A stretch of 64,000 nucleotides of DNA from Devosia sp. 1566 (GTDB lineage Bacteria; Pseudomonadota; Alphaproteobacteria; Rhizobiales; Devosiaceae). The notes beneath the pieces are model-generated. The model was not told the origin of the DNA, did not search any database, and worked only from the letters and a program-made list of their open reading frames with translations. The stretch lies in contig NZ_CP034767.1 of the NCBI RefSeq assembly GCF_004005995.1, positions 2,542,001 to 2,606,000 on the forward strand, in the 5' to 3' direction. Shown piece by piece: positions 7,823 to 16,938 of this stretch. A program made the translations under genes and the position numbers. The first letter of the stretch is position 1; every line of letters begins with the position of its first letter.

Positions 7823-7987
7823 ATGCTGTATTACGCGCTTGTCTTCCTTGTCATTGCGGCGTTGGCCTTCATAATCGGCTTCGGCGGGTTCGCTGGCGCG
7901 ATGGCCGGGGCCGCGCAACTTCTGTTCTTTTTGTTCCTGGCGCTGGTCGCCAGTTCTGTCGTCGTCGGCCTTATGCGGCGTGTCTGA
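7823..7987 (+). CDS. DUF1328 small membrane protein
   Basis: A 54-residue protein made of two hydrophobic helices (about residues 2-24 and 28-48) joined by a glycine/alanine turn (GFGGFAGAMAGAA), ending in MRRV. This is the DUF1328 (YtjA-like) pattern, with normal length; members are small stress-induced membrane proteins of unknown mechanism. The longer in-frame extension upstream crosses the terminator and promoter, so ATG 7823 with GGGAG at 7811 is chosen. A perfect EcfG promoter places it in the PhyR regulon. Confidence 0.85.
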   Translation: MLYYALVFLVIAALAFIIGFGGFAGAMAGAAQLLFFLFLALVASSVVVGLMRRV

Positions 7988-8006
7988 AGCATCCTAGGCG
8001 ATCCTT

Positions 8007-8047
8007 GCAAGCCAAAGGCGTACGCTGTTTCAGCGCCTTTGGCTTGC
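8007..8047. terminator. Strong hairpin between DUF1328 gene and HWE kinase
   Basis: A 14-bp perfect inverted repeat (GCAAGCCAAAGGCG and its complement) with a 13-base loop lies in the 92-base gap, with no T run after it. It could attenuate transcription into the kinase gene or protect the upstream mRNA end. Confidence 0.55.
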
Positions 8048-8079
8048 GAGGCAGCCGCAAATAGTGAGCAGTTAACGCC

Positions 8080-9057
8080 ATGCCGAGCACCTCTACCGAG
8101 CCCCCCGAAGCTCTGCGGCTGCGCGCCTTGTCTGCCGGACTGGCGGGGCAAGGGATCACCATCTTGCACCACAACTCTCAGGGCCGTTTCGATCTGGCCG
8201 AAAATCTTCCCTCCGCTTGGGCCAACTGCCCGATCATTGGCAGCACCGAACGGGAGCTATTGCCCGAATCCGTCGCGTCAAGCTTTGCCGAGGCCGTTGC
8301 CGATTGCCGCGCCACCGGCCAAGTGCAAACCAACACCTTCGAGCTGCCCGACGGCTCCCGCCGCCGACAGTTCGAGGGTCGGTTCCTGCCCGACAGCGAT
8401 GGGGTTATCATCGTCCTCAATGATATCACCGACGAGCGCAGCCGCGAGGCGGCCATCGCGGCGCTGCTGCGTGAAGTCAGTCACCGCTCCAAGAACCTCC
8501 TTGCGATCGTGCAAAGCGTCGCGATGCAGACCGCCCACCACAGCGGGGGCATCAAGGACTTCCTCGACAAGTTCCGCGGCCGCCTGCACGCCCTTTCCAG
8601 CACGCAGGACCTTGTGACCGAAAGCAATTGGCAGGGCACGCACTTCCAGTCGCTTGTGACCTCGCAGCTCACCCGGGTGAGTTCGGGCATGCTCAAGGAG
8701 ATGCGCCTGACCGGAGACAATCCCCTACTCGGGCCCAACGCTGCCCTGCATATCGGTCTCGCCATCCATGAACTTGCCGCTAATGCCGTCTTTCACGGTG
8801 CGCTTTCGGATGGCCAGATGGGGCATGTCTGGATCGACGCGCAGGTAAGCCAGGAGGACGAGCAGCCCCCATCCCTCCTCATTGAGTGGCAGGAAACGGG
8901 CATCGACACCGAAAAAACCCGCCAGGCGCCCCGCTTCGGCACCATGGTGCTCGAGCGCATCGTGCCGCTTTCTGTCGGGGGCACCGCCAGCTTCACCATC
9001 GACGAGGACCGGCTGAGCTACCGACTGCGCGTCCCGGCCGACCAGTTCGGCGCTTGA
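8080..9057 (+). CDS. Soluble PAS-like HWE sensor histidine kinase, probable PhyR-pathway kinase
   Basis: A 325-residue kinase without transmembrane segments. The N-terminal 115 residues look like a PAS sensor ending in GVIIVLNDITDERSRE. The HWE core has the phospho-acceptor His in LREVSHRSKNLLAIVQSV (about residue 137), N box HELAANAVFHG and the W-x-E triplet in IEWQETG. The soluble design, the neighbouring phyR-nepR-ecfG genes and the shared EcfG-promoted segment with DUF1328 suggest a kinase for PhyR, as for PhyK/PhyT-type kinases in related bacteria. The signal sensed cannot be read from sequence. Confidence 0.85.
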   Translation: MPSTSTEPPEALRLRALSAGLAGQGITILHHNSQGRFDLAENLPSAWANCPIIGSTERELLPESVASSFAEAVADCRATGQVQTNTFELPDGSRRRQFEGRFLPDSDGVIIVLNDITDERSREAAIAALLREVSHRSKNLLAIVQSVAMQTAHHSGGIKDFLDKFRGRLHALSSTQDLVTESNWQGTHFQSLVTSQLTRVSSGMLKEMRLTGDNPLLGPNAALHIGLAIHELAANAVFHGALSDGQMGHVWIDAQVSQEDEQPPSLLIEWQETGIDTEKTRQAPRFGTMVLERIVPLSVGGTASFTIDEDRLSYRLRVPADQFGA

Positions 9058-9129
9058 ACGCAGTCATGCAGCCGCAAACACGCGTTTTCCCTTGCTTATT
9101 GCCGTAGATTTGCATTTCTTGATTGCGAA

Positions 9130-9147
9130 TTGAGGAGCGAGCCTCAA
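9130..9147. other. Small inverted repeat in the spacer before the amino-acid ABC operon
   Basis: TTGAGG-AGCGAG-CCTCAA lies in the 141-base gap 9058-9198. No clear sigma-70 or sigma-EcfG promoter could be picked out of this gap by eye. Weak evidence for an operator or leader hairpin. Confidence 0.25.
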
Positions 9148-9198
9148 AAACGAGCACATGACCAGAGCGGCTGCCGGCCGCCACGGACCAAGGTAAGT

Positions 9199-9993
9199 AT
9201 GACGCAAACTCAGCCCGCTGGGGCTCGATCCCCGGTGGTGCAACTCCAGGACCTGCATAAATCCTTCGGCGCACTAGAAGTGCTCAAGGGCATTTCCTTT
9301 GCCGCTTATGAAGGCGAGGTCATCTCGCTGATCGGCTCGTCTGGTTCGGGCAAGTCGACGCTGCTGCGCTGCATCAACATGCTCGAAGTGCCCGAGCGCG
9401 GCACTGTTTGCATCGACGGCGAACCCATTGCCCTGCGCGGCGAGGGCTCGCATCGCCGCATCGCCAATGAAGAGCAGATCCGCCGCATCCGCTCGGAGCT
9501 CGGCATGGTGTTCCAGTCCTTCAATCTCTGGGCGCATATGACGATCCTCCAGAACGTCATGGAAGCGCCGCTCGTGGTGCAAAAACGAGGCCGCGCCGAA
9601 GTGGAGCGTGAAGCTCTCGCCATGCTGGATAAAGTAGGCATCGCCGACAAGGCCATGAGCTACCCGGCCCAGCTTTCGGGCGGCCAGCAGCAGCGCGCCG
9701 CCATCGCCCGCGCCCTCTGCATCAATCCGCGTGTCATGTTGTTTGATGAACCGACCTCGGCACTCGACCCTGAATTGCAGGTAGAGGTTCTGCGCGTCAT
9801 CAAGGTCTTGGCTGATGAAGGCCGCACCATGATCCTTGTGACCCATGACATGGAATTTGCCCGCTCGGTCTCGGACCGCGTTATCTTCCTGCATCAGGGC
9901 TGCATCGAGGAAGAAGGCACGCCCGAGGAGGTCTTCAACTTCACCAAGTCCGCTCGGCTCAGGCAATTCTTCAACGCTGCCCAGCACAGCTAG
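9199..9993 (+). CDS. Polar amino-acid ABC transporter, ATP-binding protein (HisP/ArtP type)
   Basis: A 264-residue cytoplasmic ATPase driving uptake of a polar or basic amino acid. Walker A is GSSGSGKST (about residues 50-58), the Q loop is [12 protein letters not shown], the ABC signature is LSGGQQQR, Walker B is [14 protein letters not shown] and the switch His is in LVTHDM. ATG 9199 follows AGGTAAG; upstream in-frame codons are unlikely. It is first in an operon of ATPase, binding protein, two permeases and a deacylase, all on the plus strand with short gaps. The insertion [21 protein letters not shown] before the Q loop (written here as [21 protein letters not shown]) is usual for HisP relatives. 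Confidence 0.92.
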   Translation: MTQTQPAGARSPVVQLQDLHKSFGALEVLKGISFAAYEGEVISLIGSSGSGKSTLLRCINMLEVPERGTVCIDGEPIALRGEGSHRRIANEEQIRRIRSELGMVFQSFNLWAHMTILQNVMEAPLVVQKRGRAEVEREALAMLDKVGIADKAMSYPAQLSGGQQQRAAIARALCINPRVMLFDEPTSALDPELQVEVLRVIKVLADEGRTMILVTHDMEFARSVSDRVIFLHQGCIEEEGTPEEVFNFTKSARLRQFFNAAQHS

Positions 9994-10022
9994 GCAGCAC
10001 ATCAGCGAAAACGGAGACGACA

Positions 10023-10775
10023 ATGAAAAAATTACTGCTGGCGGCGCTCGCGACCCTGTCGCTGTCCGGAGCCGTTCAAGCCCAGGAAACCCTGCGCATC
10101 GCCACCGAGGGTGCTTATGCCCCTTGGAACTACCTCGATGACTCCGGCGCTCCTGCTGGCTATGAGATCGAGTTGGGCAACGCCATCTGCGAACAGGCGG
10201 GCCTCACCTGCGAATGGGTTATCAATGATTGGGACTCCATCATCCCCAACCTGCTTGCCGGTAACTACGACCTGATCATGGCGGGCATGTCGATCACCGA
10301 TGAGCGCCGAGAGTCGATCGGCTTCACCGACAACTACTTCCCGCCCGATCCGTCGCGCTTCGCTGCCCCTGCCGGCGCTGATCTGGATTTCGCCAACCTC
10401 AGCGGCGTGCGCATCGGCGTTCAGGGCGGCACCATCCAGGCCGCTTACGCCGAGCAGAACATGGCTGAAGGCAATACCATCCTGTCCTTCACCACCGCCG
10501 ATCAGGCGATGGCCGATTTGGCTGGTGGCAATCTCGACGTCATCTTTGCCGATGGCGCCTATCTCGAGCCAGTCGTGAATGCCTCGGGCGGCGGGATCGA
10601 GTTCGTTGGCGAAGATGTCCTCATCGGCGAGGGCATCGGCGGTGGCATCCGCAAGGAAGATACCGAACTCAAGGCAACGCTTGATGGCGCCCTTGCGGCT
10701 CTCAAGGCCGACGGCACCGTTGACGAGCTGATCGCCAAATGGTTCGAAGGCCGCGGTCCCTACTTCGCCCAATAA
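10023..10775 (+). CDS. Periplasmic amino-acid-binding protein of the ABC importer
   Basis: A 250-residue family-3 solute-binding protein. A signal peptide (MKKLLLAALATLSLSGAVQA, cleaved after about residue 20) precedes the classic LRIATEGAYAPWNYLDDSG start. NDWDSIIPNLLAGNYDLIMAGMS and SITDERRESIGF, here quoted in part (IPNLLAGNYDLIMAGMS, ITDERRE), are typical of arginine/ornithine/histidine-binding proteins. The specificity is not fixed by sequence; basic or acylated amino acids fit the deacylase downstream. Spacing to the ATPase gene is 29 bases, with GGAGA before the ATG. Confidence 0.9.
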   Translation: MKKLLLAALATLSLSGAVQAQETLRIATEGAYAPWNYLDDSGAPAGYEIELGNAICEQAGLTCEWVINDWDSIIPNLLAGNYDLIMAGMSITDERRESIGFTDNYFPPDPSRFAAPAGADLDFANLSGVRIGVQGGTIQAAYAEQNMAEGNTILSFTTADQAMADLAGGNLDVIFADGAYLEPVVNASGGGIEFVGEDVLIGEGIGGGIRKEDTELKATLDGALAALKADGTVDELIAKWFEGRGPYFAQ

Positions 10776-10850
10776 ACCATTGCTCCGGGGCAGGCACCCT
10801 GCCCCGGCCTCTCGCCAAGTCTCCTCCTCTTGCCCGGTCAGCCCTTATCT

Positions 10851-11663
10851 ATGAGCGAAGACATCGCCTTCTGGCTGGCCTATCTGACCAATGGCAAGCA
10901 CCTCACCTGGTATGCGAGCTTCCAGTTCACGATCTTTGCCGCCCTGGCCGGCGGCACTCTCGCCGTGATCTTTGGATTGCTCGGGGCCACATTCCGCAAT
11001 TCGCGCTTCCTGCCACTGCGGCTTGTCGGTGGTTTTTACGCCAACATCGTGCGCGGCGTTCCCGATGTGCTGTTCTTCCTGTTCTTCCCGCTCGCCTTCG
11101 AGCAGGGCGTGGAATGGCTCTGGTCCACTCGCGCCTGTTCGCCCGAAGCCATTGCCGCCCAGGCCGCAGCCTGGCCGCCCTGCCCTGCGGCCAACTGGCT
11201 CCTGGGGACGCCCGAATATCTCGTCCTCGCTTCCGTCTCACTCGGGCTTGTTTACGGCGCATTCGCCAGCACGGTGATCCACGGCGCCCTGCGCTCTGTG
11301 CCCAAGGGCCAGCTCGAAGCCGCTGAGGCCTTCGGCTTTTCGGCCCGCCAGGTACTCTGGCGCTTCCAGATCCGCCAGATGTGGGTTTATGCCCTGCCCG
11401 GCCTTTCCAATGTCTGGATGCTGATCATCAAGGCGACATCCCTGCTGTCCTTGCTACAGATCGCCGACATCGTCCTGTGGGCGGATCGGCTCGGCGCCCC
11501 CAATTTCCTGCCCACCGTCGGGCTGGTGCATGACGATTGGCGATGGCGCTATTACCTCGTTCTCTTCGTCTTCTATATCCTCGTGACCTTCCTGTCCGAA
11601 AAGGCCTTTGCCGCCATTACCCGGCGCGTCGGCCGCGGCATCATCAGCGAAGGTCACAGCTGA
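10851..11663 (+). CDS. Amino-acid ABC transporter permease 1 (HisQ type)
   Basis: A 270-residue inner-membrane permease of the HisMQ family with about five helices. The ATPase-contacting EAA-like loop reads GALRSVPKGQLEAAEAFGF. ATG 10851 (MSEDIAFW) is preferred over an upstream TTG at 10830. An extra stretch of about 45 residues between helices 2 and 3 contains two cysteines (RACSPEA and PPCPAAN) and is probably periplasmic; most HisQ relatives are shorter there. The stop overlaps the start of the next permease gene (TGATG). Confidence 0.9.
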   Translation: MSEDIAFWLAYLTNGKHLTWYASFQFTIFAALAGGTLAVIFGLLGATFRNSRFLPLRLVGGFYANIVRGVPDVLFFLFFPLAFEQGVEWLWSTRACSPEAIAAQAAAWPPCPAANWLLGTPEYLVLASVSLGLVYGAFASTVIHGALRSVPKGQLEAAEAFGFSARQVLWRFQIRQMWVYALPGLSNVWMLIIKATSLLSLLQIADIVLWADRLGAPNFLPTVGLVHDDWRWRYYLVLFVFYILVTFLSEKAFAAITRRVGRGIISEGHS

Positions 11664-12397
11664 TGGAGCGCTTTTTCGCTGAACTGGCGCTGTTCCTGCC
11701 GGCCGTCTGGTTCAACATCTATTTTGCCGCCGCCTCCATCCCCATCGGCTTTGGCATGGCGATCCTGCTGGCGCTGGGGAAGAACTCGCGCAATGCGCTG
11801 CTGTCCCGCCTTTGCCGCGGCTATATCTACGCCTTCCGCGGCTCCCCGCTCTTTATCCAGTTCTTCATGTTCTATTCGCTGGCGCTGTCGCTCAATATCA
11901 GCGTGTGGAAGCCATGGGGCATTTCCTGGCTGGTGCTCCACCCCCTCTTCATCGGCCCGGTGGTGCTGACCCTCAACACCGCCGCGTATACGGCCGAAAT
12001 CTTCTATGGTGCCCTGCGCGCCGTGCCGCGCGGCGCGGTTGAGGCCGCCCGCGCTTTTGGCATGAGCCGCTGGCAACAGTTTCGCTCCGTCGTCTGGCCC
12101 AGCCTCATCCGCCTGGCCTGGCCGGCCTATACCAACGAGGTCGTCTTCCTCTTTCACGCCACGGCCATCGTGTATTTTGCGCTGCCGGTGATCGGCCAGC
12201 AAAAAGACCTGATGATCACCGCCAAGGAGCTGTTCGAGCGCGACTACAACGTCTTCCTCCACTTCTCGGTGGCGGCGCTGTACTTCCTCGCGGTCTCTCT
12301 CATGGTCTTTTTCGTGTTCGACCTCGTTTACCGTCGGCTGATGCGGCACATGCCCAACCAGCCCAAGCTGCGCTTTGCCCCCAAATGGATGCGCTGA
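11663..12397 (+). CDS. Amino-acid ABC transporter permease 2 (HisM type)
   Basis: A 244-residue membrane permease with about five helices and the EAA loop GALRAVPRGAVEAARAFGM. It starts at ATG 11663 inside the stop codon of permease 1, so translation is coupled. The two permeases form the heterodimeric channel of the importer. Length and composition are ordinary for the family. The deacylase gene starts 4 bases after the stop. Confidence 0.92.
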   Translation: MERFFAELALFLPAVWFNIYFAAASIPIGFGMAILLALGKNSRNALLSRLCRGYIYAFRGSPLFIQFFMFYSLALSLNISVWKPWGISWLVLHPLFIGPVVLTLNTAAYTAEIFYGALRAVPRGAVEAARAFGMSRWQQFRSVVWPSLIRLAWPAYTNEVVFLFHATAIVYFALPVIGQQKDLMITAKELFERDYNVFLHFSVAALYFLAVSLMVFFVFDLVYRRLMRHMPNQPKLRFAPKWMR

Positions 12398-12401
12398 CCC
12401 C

Positions 12402-13544
12402 ATGACCTTCGAGCTCCATCGCACCACCCTTTCCGGCGACATCCCGGGCACCAGCACCGAGCTCTTCTGGTACACGGCCGGCCCCGCCGACGCGCCGCGC
12501 GCCGTGCACCTGCAGGCCGCCCTCCATGCCGATGAACAGCCCGGCACCATGGCGCTGCATCACCTTTTGCCCATGCTGCGCGACGCCGATGCCGATAGCG
12601 CCCTGCGTGCCCGCTTCACCATTTTTCCCTCGGTCAACCCGCTCGGGCTCGCCAACCGGTCGCTGCGCCACCATATCGGGCGCTACGACACCGAAACCGG
12701 GGTCAACTACAACCGCCGCTGGCCCGATCTCTACCCGCTGGTCGCCCATGCCCTCGCCGGCCGGCTGAGCGACGACCCCACCGCCAATATCGCCGCCATC
12801 CGCTCAGCGGTTATTGCTTGGATCGACGAGCAGGTCCCCAGCTCTGCCGCCCAACAACTGCGCCTCCAGGTGCTGCGCTCCGCCGCGGCGGCCGATCTGG
12901 TGCTCGACCTGCATTGCGACGACGACAGCCTCAAGCACATCTTCACTTCGCCCGAACTGATGCCGGGCTTGCAGGACCTCGCCGACTGGATGGGCGTTGC
13001 CGCGACCCTTACGGCCGAGGACAGTGGCGGTGGCTCCTTTGATGAGGTCTTCCCCTCGCTCTACCGCAAGGCGGCGGCGGCAAATCCCGACCACCCCGTT
13101 CCGGTGGCCGCCGAGGCCGCAACCCTTGAATATCGCGGCCGCGCCGACAGCTTCGACCATTTCGGCCGCCAGGACGCTCTGGCGCTGTTCAATTTTTTTG
13201 CTGGCCGCGGCTTGATCGACGCAGCGCCCGCGGCAGCACCCGTCCCCGCTCCTGGCCCCACGCCCTTTGAAGCCACCGAGGTGCTGCGCGTCGATGCGCC
13301 CGGGCTCCTCGCCTACCGAGTCGAGCTGGGTGACCATGTCGAGGCCGGCCAGCCCGTGGCCGATCTCATCGCCATGGATGGCCCGGAGGCCTTCATGGCC
13401 CGCCGCCCGATCCTGGCCGGAACGAGCGGCATCGTGCTCTCGCGCGTTTCGGCCAAATATGTCCGGCGCGGCGCGGGTATCGCCAAGATCGTGGGCTCCA
13501 CCATCCTGCCCACCCGCGCCGGCGCCTATCTGCTGGAAGACTAG
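12402..13544 (+). CDS. Succinylglutamate desuccinylase/aspartoacylase-family zinc deacylase
   Basis: A 380-residue M14-like zinc hydrolase of the AstE/AspA superfamily, which removes acyl groups from N-acyl amino acids. Zinc ligands are H42 and E45 in LHADEQPG and the His of VLDLHCDDD; NPLGLANRSLRH and GVNYNRRWPD follow the family pattern. The C-terminal about 90 residues form the small lipoyl-like beta domain common here (LGDHVEAGQPVADL). It begins 4 bases after the second permease gene, so an N-acyl or otherwise blocked amino acid is a likely cargo of the importer (inference). Its stop overlaps the converging uxuA stop in a shared CTAG. Confidence 0.85.
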   Translation: MTFELHRTTLSGDIPGTSTELFWYTAGPADAPRAVHLQAALHADEQPGTMALHHLLPMLRDADADSALRARFTIFPSVNPLGLANRSLRHHIGRYDTETGVNYNRRWPDLYPLVAHALAGRLSDDPTANIAAIRSAVIAWIDEQVPSSAAQQLRLQVLRSAAAADLVLDLHCDDDSLKHIFTSPELMPGLQDLADWMGVAATLTAEDSGGGSFDEVFPSLYRKAAAANPDHPVPVAAEAATLEYRGRADSFDHFGRQDALALFNFFAGRGLIDAAPAAAPVPAPGPTPFEATEVLRVDAPGLLAYRVELGDHVEAGQPVADLIAMDGPEAFMARRPILAGTSGIVLSRVSAKYVRRGAGIAKIVGSTILPTRAGAYLLED

Positions 13545-14761
13545 CGCGCCGCTAGTCCCAGTTCCCGATGCTCGAACGCGGTCATCACCCCGCGCAGTTC
13601 CGCCAACCCCTTCATGCGGCCAATCGTCGGGTAACCCGGCTGCGCCCGCCGGTTGAGGTCATCGAGAATGTCCTGCCCATGATCGGGGCGCATGGGAATG
13701 GTGTGGTCGCTCCGCCCGGCAATGCGCCGCCGGTTTTCCTCGCGCACAATGGCCGCGATGAGGGCCACCATGTCCACATCCCCACCCAGATGCTCGCTCT
13801 CGAAAAACGAGCCCATGACGTCGTCGGTGTCCCGCTTGACGTTGCGCAGATGCAGGAAGTGCACCCGGCTTCCCAGCCGCTCCATCATGCCCGGCAGGTC
13901 GTTGTCCGGCCGTGCCCCCAGCGAACCCGAGCACAGCGTCATGCCATTGGCGTGGCTGTCCACCGCCTGCAGAATGGTGGTGTAATCCGCTTCGGTCGAC
14001 ATCACCCGCGGCAAACCCAGCAGCGCGAACGGGGGATCGTCGGGATGGCAGCAGAGCCGCACGCCCCACTCCTCGGCCGTCGGCACCACTTCCTCGAGGA
14101 AGTCGATGAAGTGGGCCCGCAACTGTTCTGCGCTGATCTGGCCATATTCCGCCAGGTGGGCGCGCACATCGTCGAGCGTCATCGACTCCGTTGAGCCCGG
14201 CAGCCCCATGGTCACATTGCGCGCCAGCTGCTTCTTGCCATCTTCGTCCAGCTCGGCAAAGCGCCGCCCGGCCTCATCGGCAATGGCATTGCTGTAGTCG
14301 GCGCCAGCGCCCGGCCGCTCGAGAATATGAATGTCGAAGGCCGCAAAATCATTGATATCAAAGCGCATGCAGGAAGCGCCATTGGCGACGGTGAAGCGCA
14401 GATCGGTCCGCGTCCAATCCAGCACCGGCATGAAATTGTAGCACACCACCTCGATGCCGCTTTCCGCCAGGTGCCGGAGCGAAATCTTGTAATTGGCGAT
14501 ATGCTCGCGCCAGTCGTTCTTCTGTTTCTTGATGTCCTCGGAAACCGGCAGGCTTTCCACCACGTCCCAGGTGAGACCCGAAGGCGTGCCATCCTTGCGG
14601 GTGCCGATTTCCTGTTGCCGCTTGCGGATCTCCTCGGGCGTCCACACCACCCCATTGGGTACGTGATGCAGCGCGCTGACGACACCTTGCGCGCCAGCCT
14701 GGGTGATATCGTCAATGCTGGTCAGATCCTGGGGACCGAACCACCGCCAAGTTTGTCGCAT
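13541..14761 (-). CDS. uxuA: Mannonate dehydratase
   Basis: A 406-residue UxuA, dehydrating D-mannonate to 2-keto-3-deoxygluconate in hexuronate catabolism. The N-terminus MRQTWRWFGPQDLTSIDDI, TQAGAQGVVSALHHVPNG and the metal-site segments LCCHPDDPP and RVHFLHLRNV are characteristic; the C-terminal PMRPDHGQD is also conserved. Length is normal. It lies 65 bases downstream of the TRIC-channel gene on the same strand; the gap holds TATGG-N10-CCATA (14778-14797), which could be a GntR-type operator. No other hexuronate genes are present in the window. Confidence 0.95.
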   Translation of the reverse strand: MRQTWRWFGPQDLTSIDDITQAGAQGVVSALHHVPNGVVWTPEEIRKRQQEIGTRKDGTPSGLTWDVVESLPVSEDIKKQKNDWREHIANYKISLRHLAESGIEVVCYNFMPVLDWTRTDLRFTVANGASCMRFDINDFAAFDIHILERPGAGADYSNAIADEAGRRFAELDEDGKKQLARNVTMGLPGSTESMTLDDVRAHLAEYGQISAEQLRAHFIDFLEEVVPTAEEWGVRLCCHPDDPPFALLGLPRVMSTEADYTTILQAVDSHANGMTLCSGSLGARPDNDLPGMMERLGSRVHFLHLRNVKRDTDDVMGSFFESEHLGGDVDMVALIAAIVREENRRRIAGRSDHTIPMRPDHGQDILDDLNRRAQPGYPTIGRMKGLAELRGVMTAFEHRELGLAAR

Positions 14762-14777
14762 TCCACACTCCCACTTG

Positions 14778-14821
14778 TATGGTAGCTCAATGCCATAAGG
14801 GGGTTAGGGACGGAAGTCCCT
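14778..14821. promoter_or_regulatory. Inverted repeats between TRIC gene and uxuA
   Basis: Two small symmetric elements fill this spacer. TATGG-N10-CCATA (14778-14797) lies close to the uxuA start and could be a regulator site. AGGGAC-GGAA-GTCCCT (14806-14821) lies just after the TRIC stop and resembles a weak terminator hairpin without a T run. Confidence 0.35.
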
Positions 14822-14826
14822 ATGCG

Positions 14827-15441
14827 TCAGCGCAAATCTTTATCATAGACAAACTTGGGCATGTTCCAGTGCCAAATCAGCGCGGCAACGCGAAACGCAA
14901 AGCCGAAGGAAGCCGCCGCGACACTGACCAGTTCCGCGTTCAGGCCTGCCTTGAGCCCCAGGTAATATACCGCAGCTGTCGCCAAAGACACGGTCGCATA
15001 AAGCTCACTGCGGAAGACCAGCGGAACGTCGTTGCACAACACGTCCCGCAGGACGCCGCCGACGATGCCGGTCACCATGCCCGAAACCAGCACGATGATG
15101 GGATGGCTGCCCGATTGCATCGCCACATTGCAGCCGATGATGGTGAACACCACGAGACCCAGCGCATCCAGCAAGAGGAACGGCCAGCGCAGCCGGTCGA
15201 CAAATTGCGCCAGGGCAATGGTAAGGAGTGCCGCTCCGCAGGCCAACAACAAGACATAGGGGTTGGCCACCCAGTACAGGGGATAGTGTCCCAACACGAT
15301 GTCGCGCACCGTACCGCCGCCAAGCGCCGTCACGCAGGCCAACACGCAAACGCCGAACCAATCCATGCTGCGCTGCCCAGCCGTCAACGCAGCCGTCATC
15401 GCCTGCGCGGCGATCGCGACATAAGAAAGCAGGGTCAGCAT
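14827..15441 (-). CDS. TRIC-family (UPF0126/YadS-like) cation channel protein
   Basis: A 204-residue membrane protein with seven predicted helices arranged as two repeats. Each half carries the glycine-rich kink typical of bacterial TRIC channels: ALGGGTVRDIVLGHYPLYWV in the first and GIVGGVLRDVLCNDVPLVF in the second. Bacterial TRIC homologues form homotrimeric monovalent-cation channels. Length is normal. It is downstream of lpdA by 90 bases on the same strand, with a strong hairpin between. Confidence 0.9.
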   Translation of the reverse strand: MLTLLSYVAIAAQAMTAALTAGQRSMDWFGVCVLACVTALGGGTVRDIVLGHYPLYWVANPYVLLLACGAALLTIALAQFVDRLRWPFLLLDALGLVVFTIIGCNVAMQSGSHPIIVLVSGMVTGIVGGVLRDVLCNDVPLVFRSELYATVSLATAAVYYLGLKAGLNAELVSVAAASFGFAFRVAALIWHWNMPKFVYDKDLR

Positions 15442-15504
15442 GAACGGGCTCCGAAGCGCAAGATGCGCTCCGGCACGTTACAGAACCTAGTCCTCATGTC
15501 CAAT

Positions 15505-15523
15505 GCGGCGGGACGCCCGCCGC
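15505..15523 (-). terminator. Hairpin after lpdA
   Basis: GCGGCGGG-ACG-CCCGCCGC, an 8-bp G/C stem just past the lpdA stop; no clear T tract follows on the minus strand. Probably a terminator or mRNA 3'-end stabiliser. Confidence 0.5.
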
Positions 15524-15531
15524 CTCGGGAC

Positions 15532-16938
15532 CTAGATATGGATGGCGCCATCACCCAGCGACAACGCCGCTTCGCGTACCGCTTCCGATAGCGTCGGGTG
15601 CGCATGGGTGGTTCGGGCGAGGTCTTCCGCCGCCCCAGAGAATTCCATCAGCGTCACCAGTTCGTGGATCATCTCGCCGGCATTCTTGCCCACGATATGA
15701 GCGCCCAGCACGCGATCTGTTTCCACATCGGCCAGGATCTTGACGAAGCCTTGGGTCGCCAGCATCGCCTTGGCACGACCATTGGCCGTGAAGGGGAATT
15801 TGCCGATCTTGTATTCGATACCCTCGGCCTTGAGCTCGTCCTCGGTCTTGCCGACGCTCGCCACTTCAGGATTGGTGTAAACCACGGCTGGGATGGCGCC
15901 GTAATTGACGTGGCCCGCCTGCCCCGCCAGGATCTCGGCCACGGCAATGCCCTCGTCCTCGGCCTTGTGCGCCAGCATCGGCCCTTCGATCACATCGCCA
16001 ATGGCATAGATGCCCTCGACCGAAGTCTTGTAATGCGCATCGACGCGCACGCGCCCGCGTTCATCGAGCGCCACGCCCGCTTCTTCGAGCCCGAGCCCTT
16101 CGGTGAACGGCTTGCGCCCAATCGCCACCAGCGCCACATCGGCTTCCAGCACCTCGGCCTCGCCACCCTGCGCCGGTTCCACCCGCACCTGCAGCGCAGC
16201 GCCTGATTTGTCGACACCAGCAACCTTGCTCGACAGCTTGAACTCAATGCCCTGCTTGGCGAGGATCCGCTGGAACTGGCGCGCCACTTCGCTGTCCATG
16301 CCCGGCAGGATGCGGTCGAGATATTCCACCACGGTCACCTTGGCGCCAAGGCGCGCCCAGACCGAGCCAAGCTCCAGCCCGATCACCCCTGCCCCGATCA
16401 CCAGCAGCTTGCCTGGCACCTTGTCGAGCGTCAGCGCCCCGGTCGAGGTGACCACGCGCTTTTCGTCGATCTCGATCCCCGGCAGGTTGGCAGAAACCGA
16501 ACCCGTGGCGATCACAATGGCCTTGGCCTCGACCTCGCTGGCCTCGCCGCTTTCCGGCGTTACGCGCACCTTGCCCTGGCCGACGATTGAGCCGGTGCCG
16601 CGCAGCACGGTGACCTTGTTCTTCTTGAACAGATAATCCACCCCGCCGACATTGCTCGCCACCGTATCGGTCTTGTGCTTCATCATCTGCGGCAGGTTGA
16701 GCTTGGGCGCAGGAATGTCGATCCCCAGTTGCGCAAAGCCATGCGCGGCTTCATCGAACAGCTCGGACGCATGCAGCAGGGCCTTGGAGGGAATGCAGCC
16801 GATATTGAGGCAGGTGCCGCCCAGCGTCGGCCACTTCTCCACCACGCCGACCTTCATGCCCAGCTGTGCTGCCCGAATGGCCGCTACATAGCCGCCCGGA
16901 CCCGAGCCGATGATGATGAGGTCGAATATATCTGCCAT
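15532..16938 (-). CDS. lpdA: Dihydrolipoyl dehydrogenase (E3)
   Basis: A 468-residue flavoprotein that reoxidises dihydrolipoyl groups of 2-oxo acid dehydrogenases using NAD+. It has the N-terminal FAD motif [15 protein letters not shown], redox-active [13 protein letters not shown] (CxxxxC near residues 41-46), an NAD motif [12 protein letters not shown] and the C-terminal active-site pair in [10 protein letters not shown]. Length is normal. It sits in the TCA block downstream of sucA-sucB, separated by a secreted-protein gene and a terminator, so it probably has its own transcript and serves 2-oxoglutarate dehydrogenase. Confidence 0.96.
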   Translation of the reverse strand: MADIFDLIIIGSGPGGYVAAIRAAQLGMKVGVVEKWPTLGGTCLNIGCIPSKALLHASELFDEAAHGFAQLGIDIPAPKLNLPQMMKHKTDTVASNVGGVDYLFKKNKVTVLRGTGSIVGQGKVRVTPESGEASEVEAKAIVIATGSVSANLPGIEIDEKRVVTSTGALTLDKVPGKLLVIGAGVIGLELGSVWARLGAKVTVVEYLDRILPGMDSEVARQFQRILAKQGIEFKLSSKVAGVDKSGAALQVRVEPAQGGEAEVLEADVALVAIGRKPFTEGLGLEEAGVALDERGRVRVDAHYKTSVEGIYAIGDVIEGPMLAHKAEDEGIAVAEILAGQAGHVNYGAIPAVVYTNPEVASVGKTEDELKAEGIEYKIGKFPFTANGRAKAMLATQGFVKILADVETDRVLGAHIVGKNAGEMIHELVTLMEFSGAAEDLARTTHAHPTLSEAVREAALSLGDGAIHI

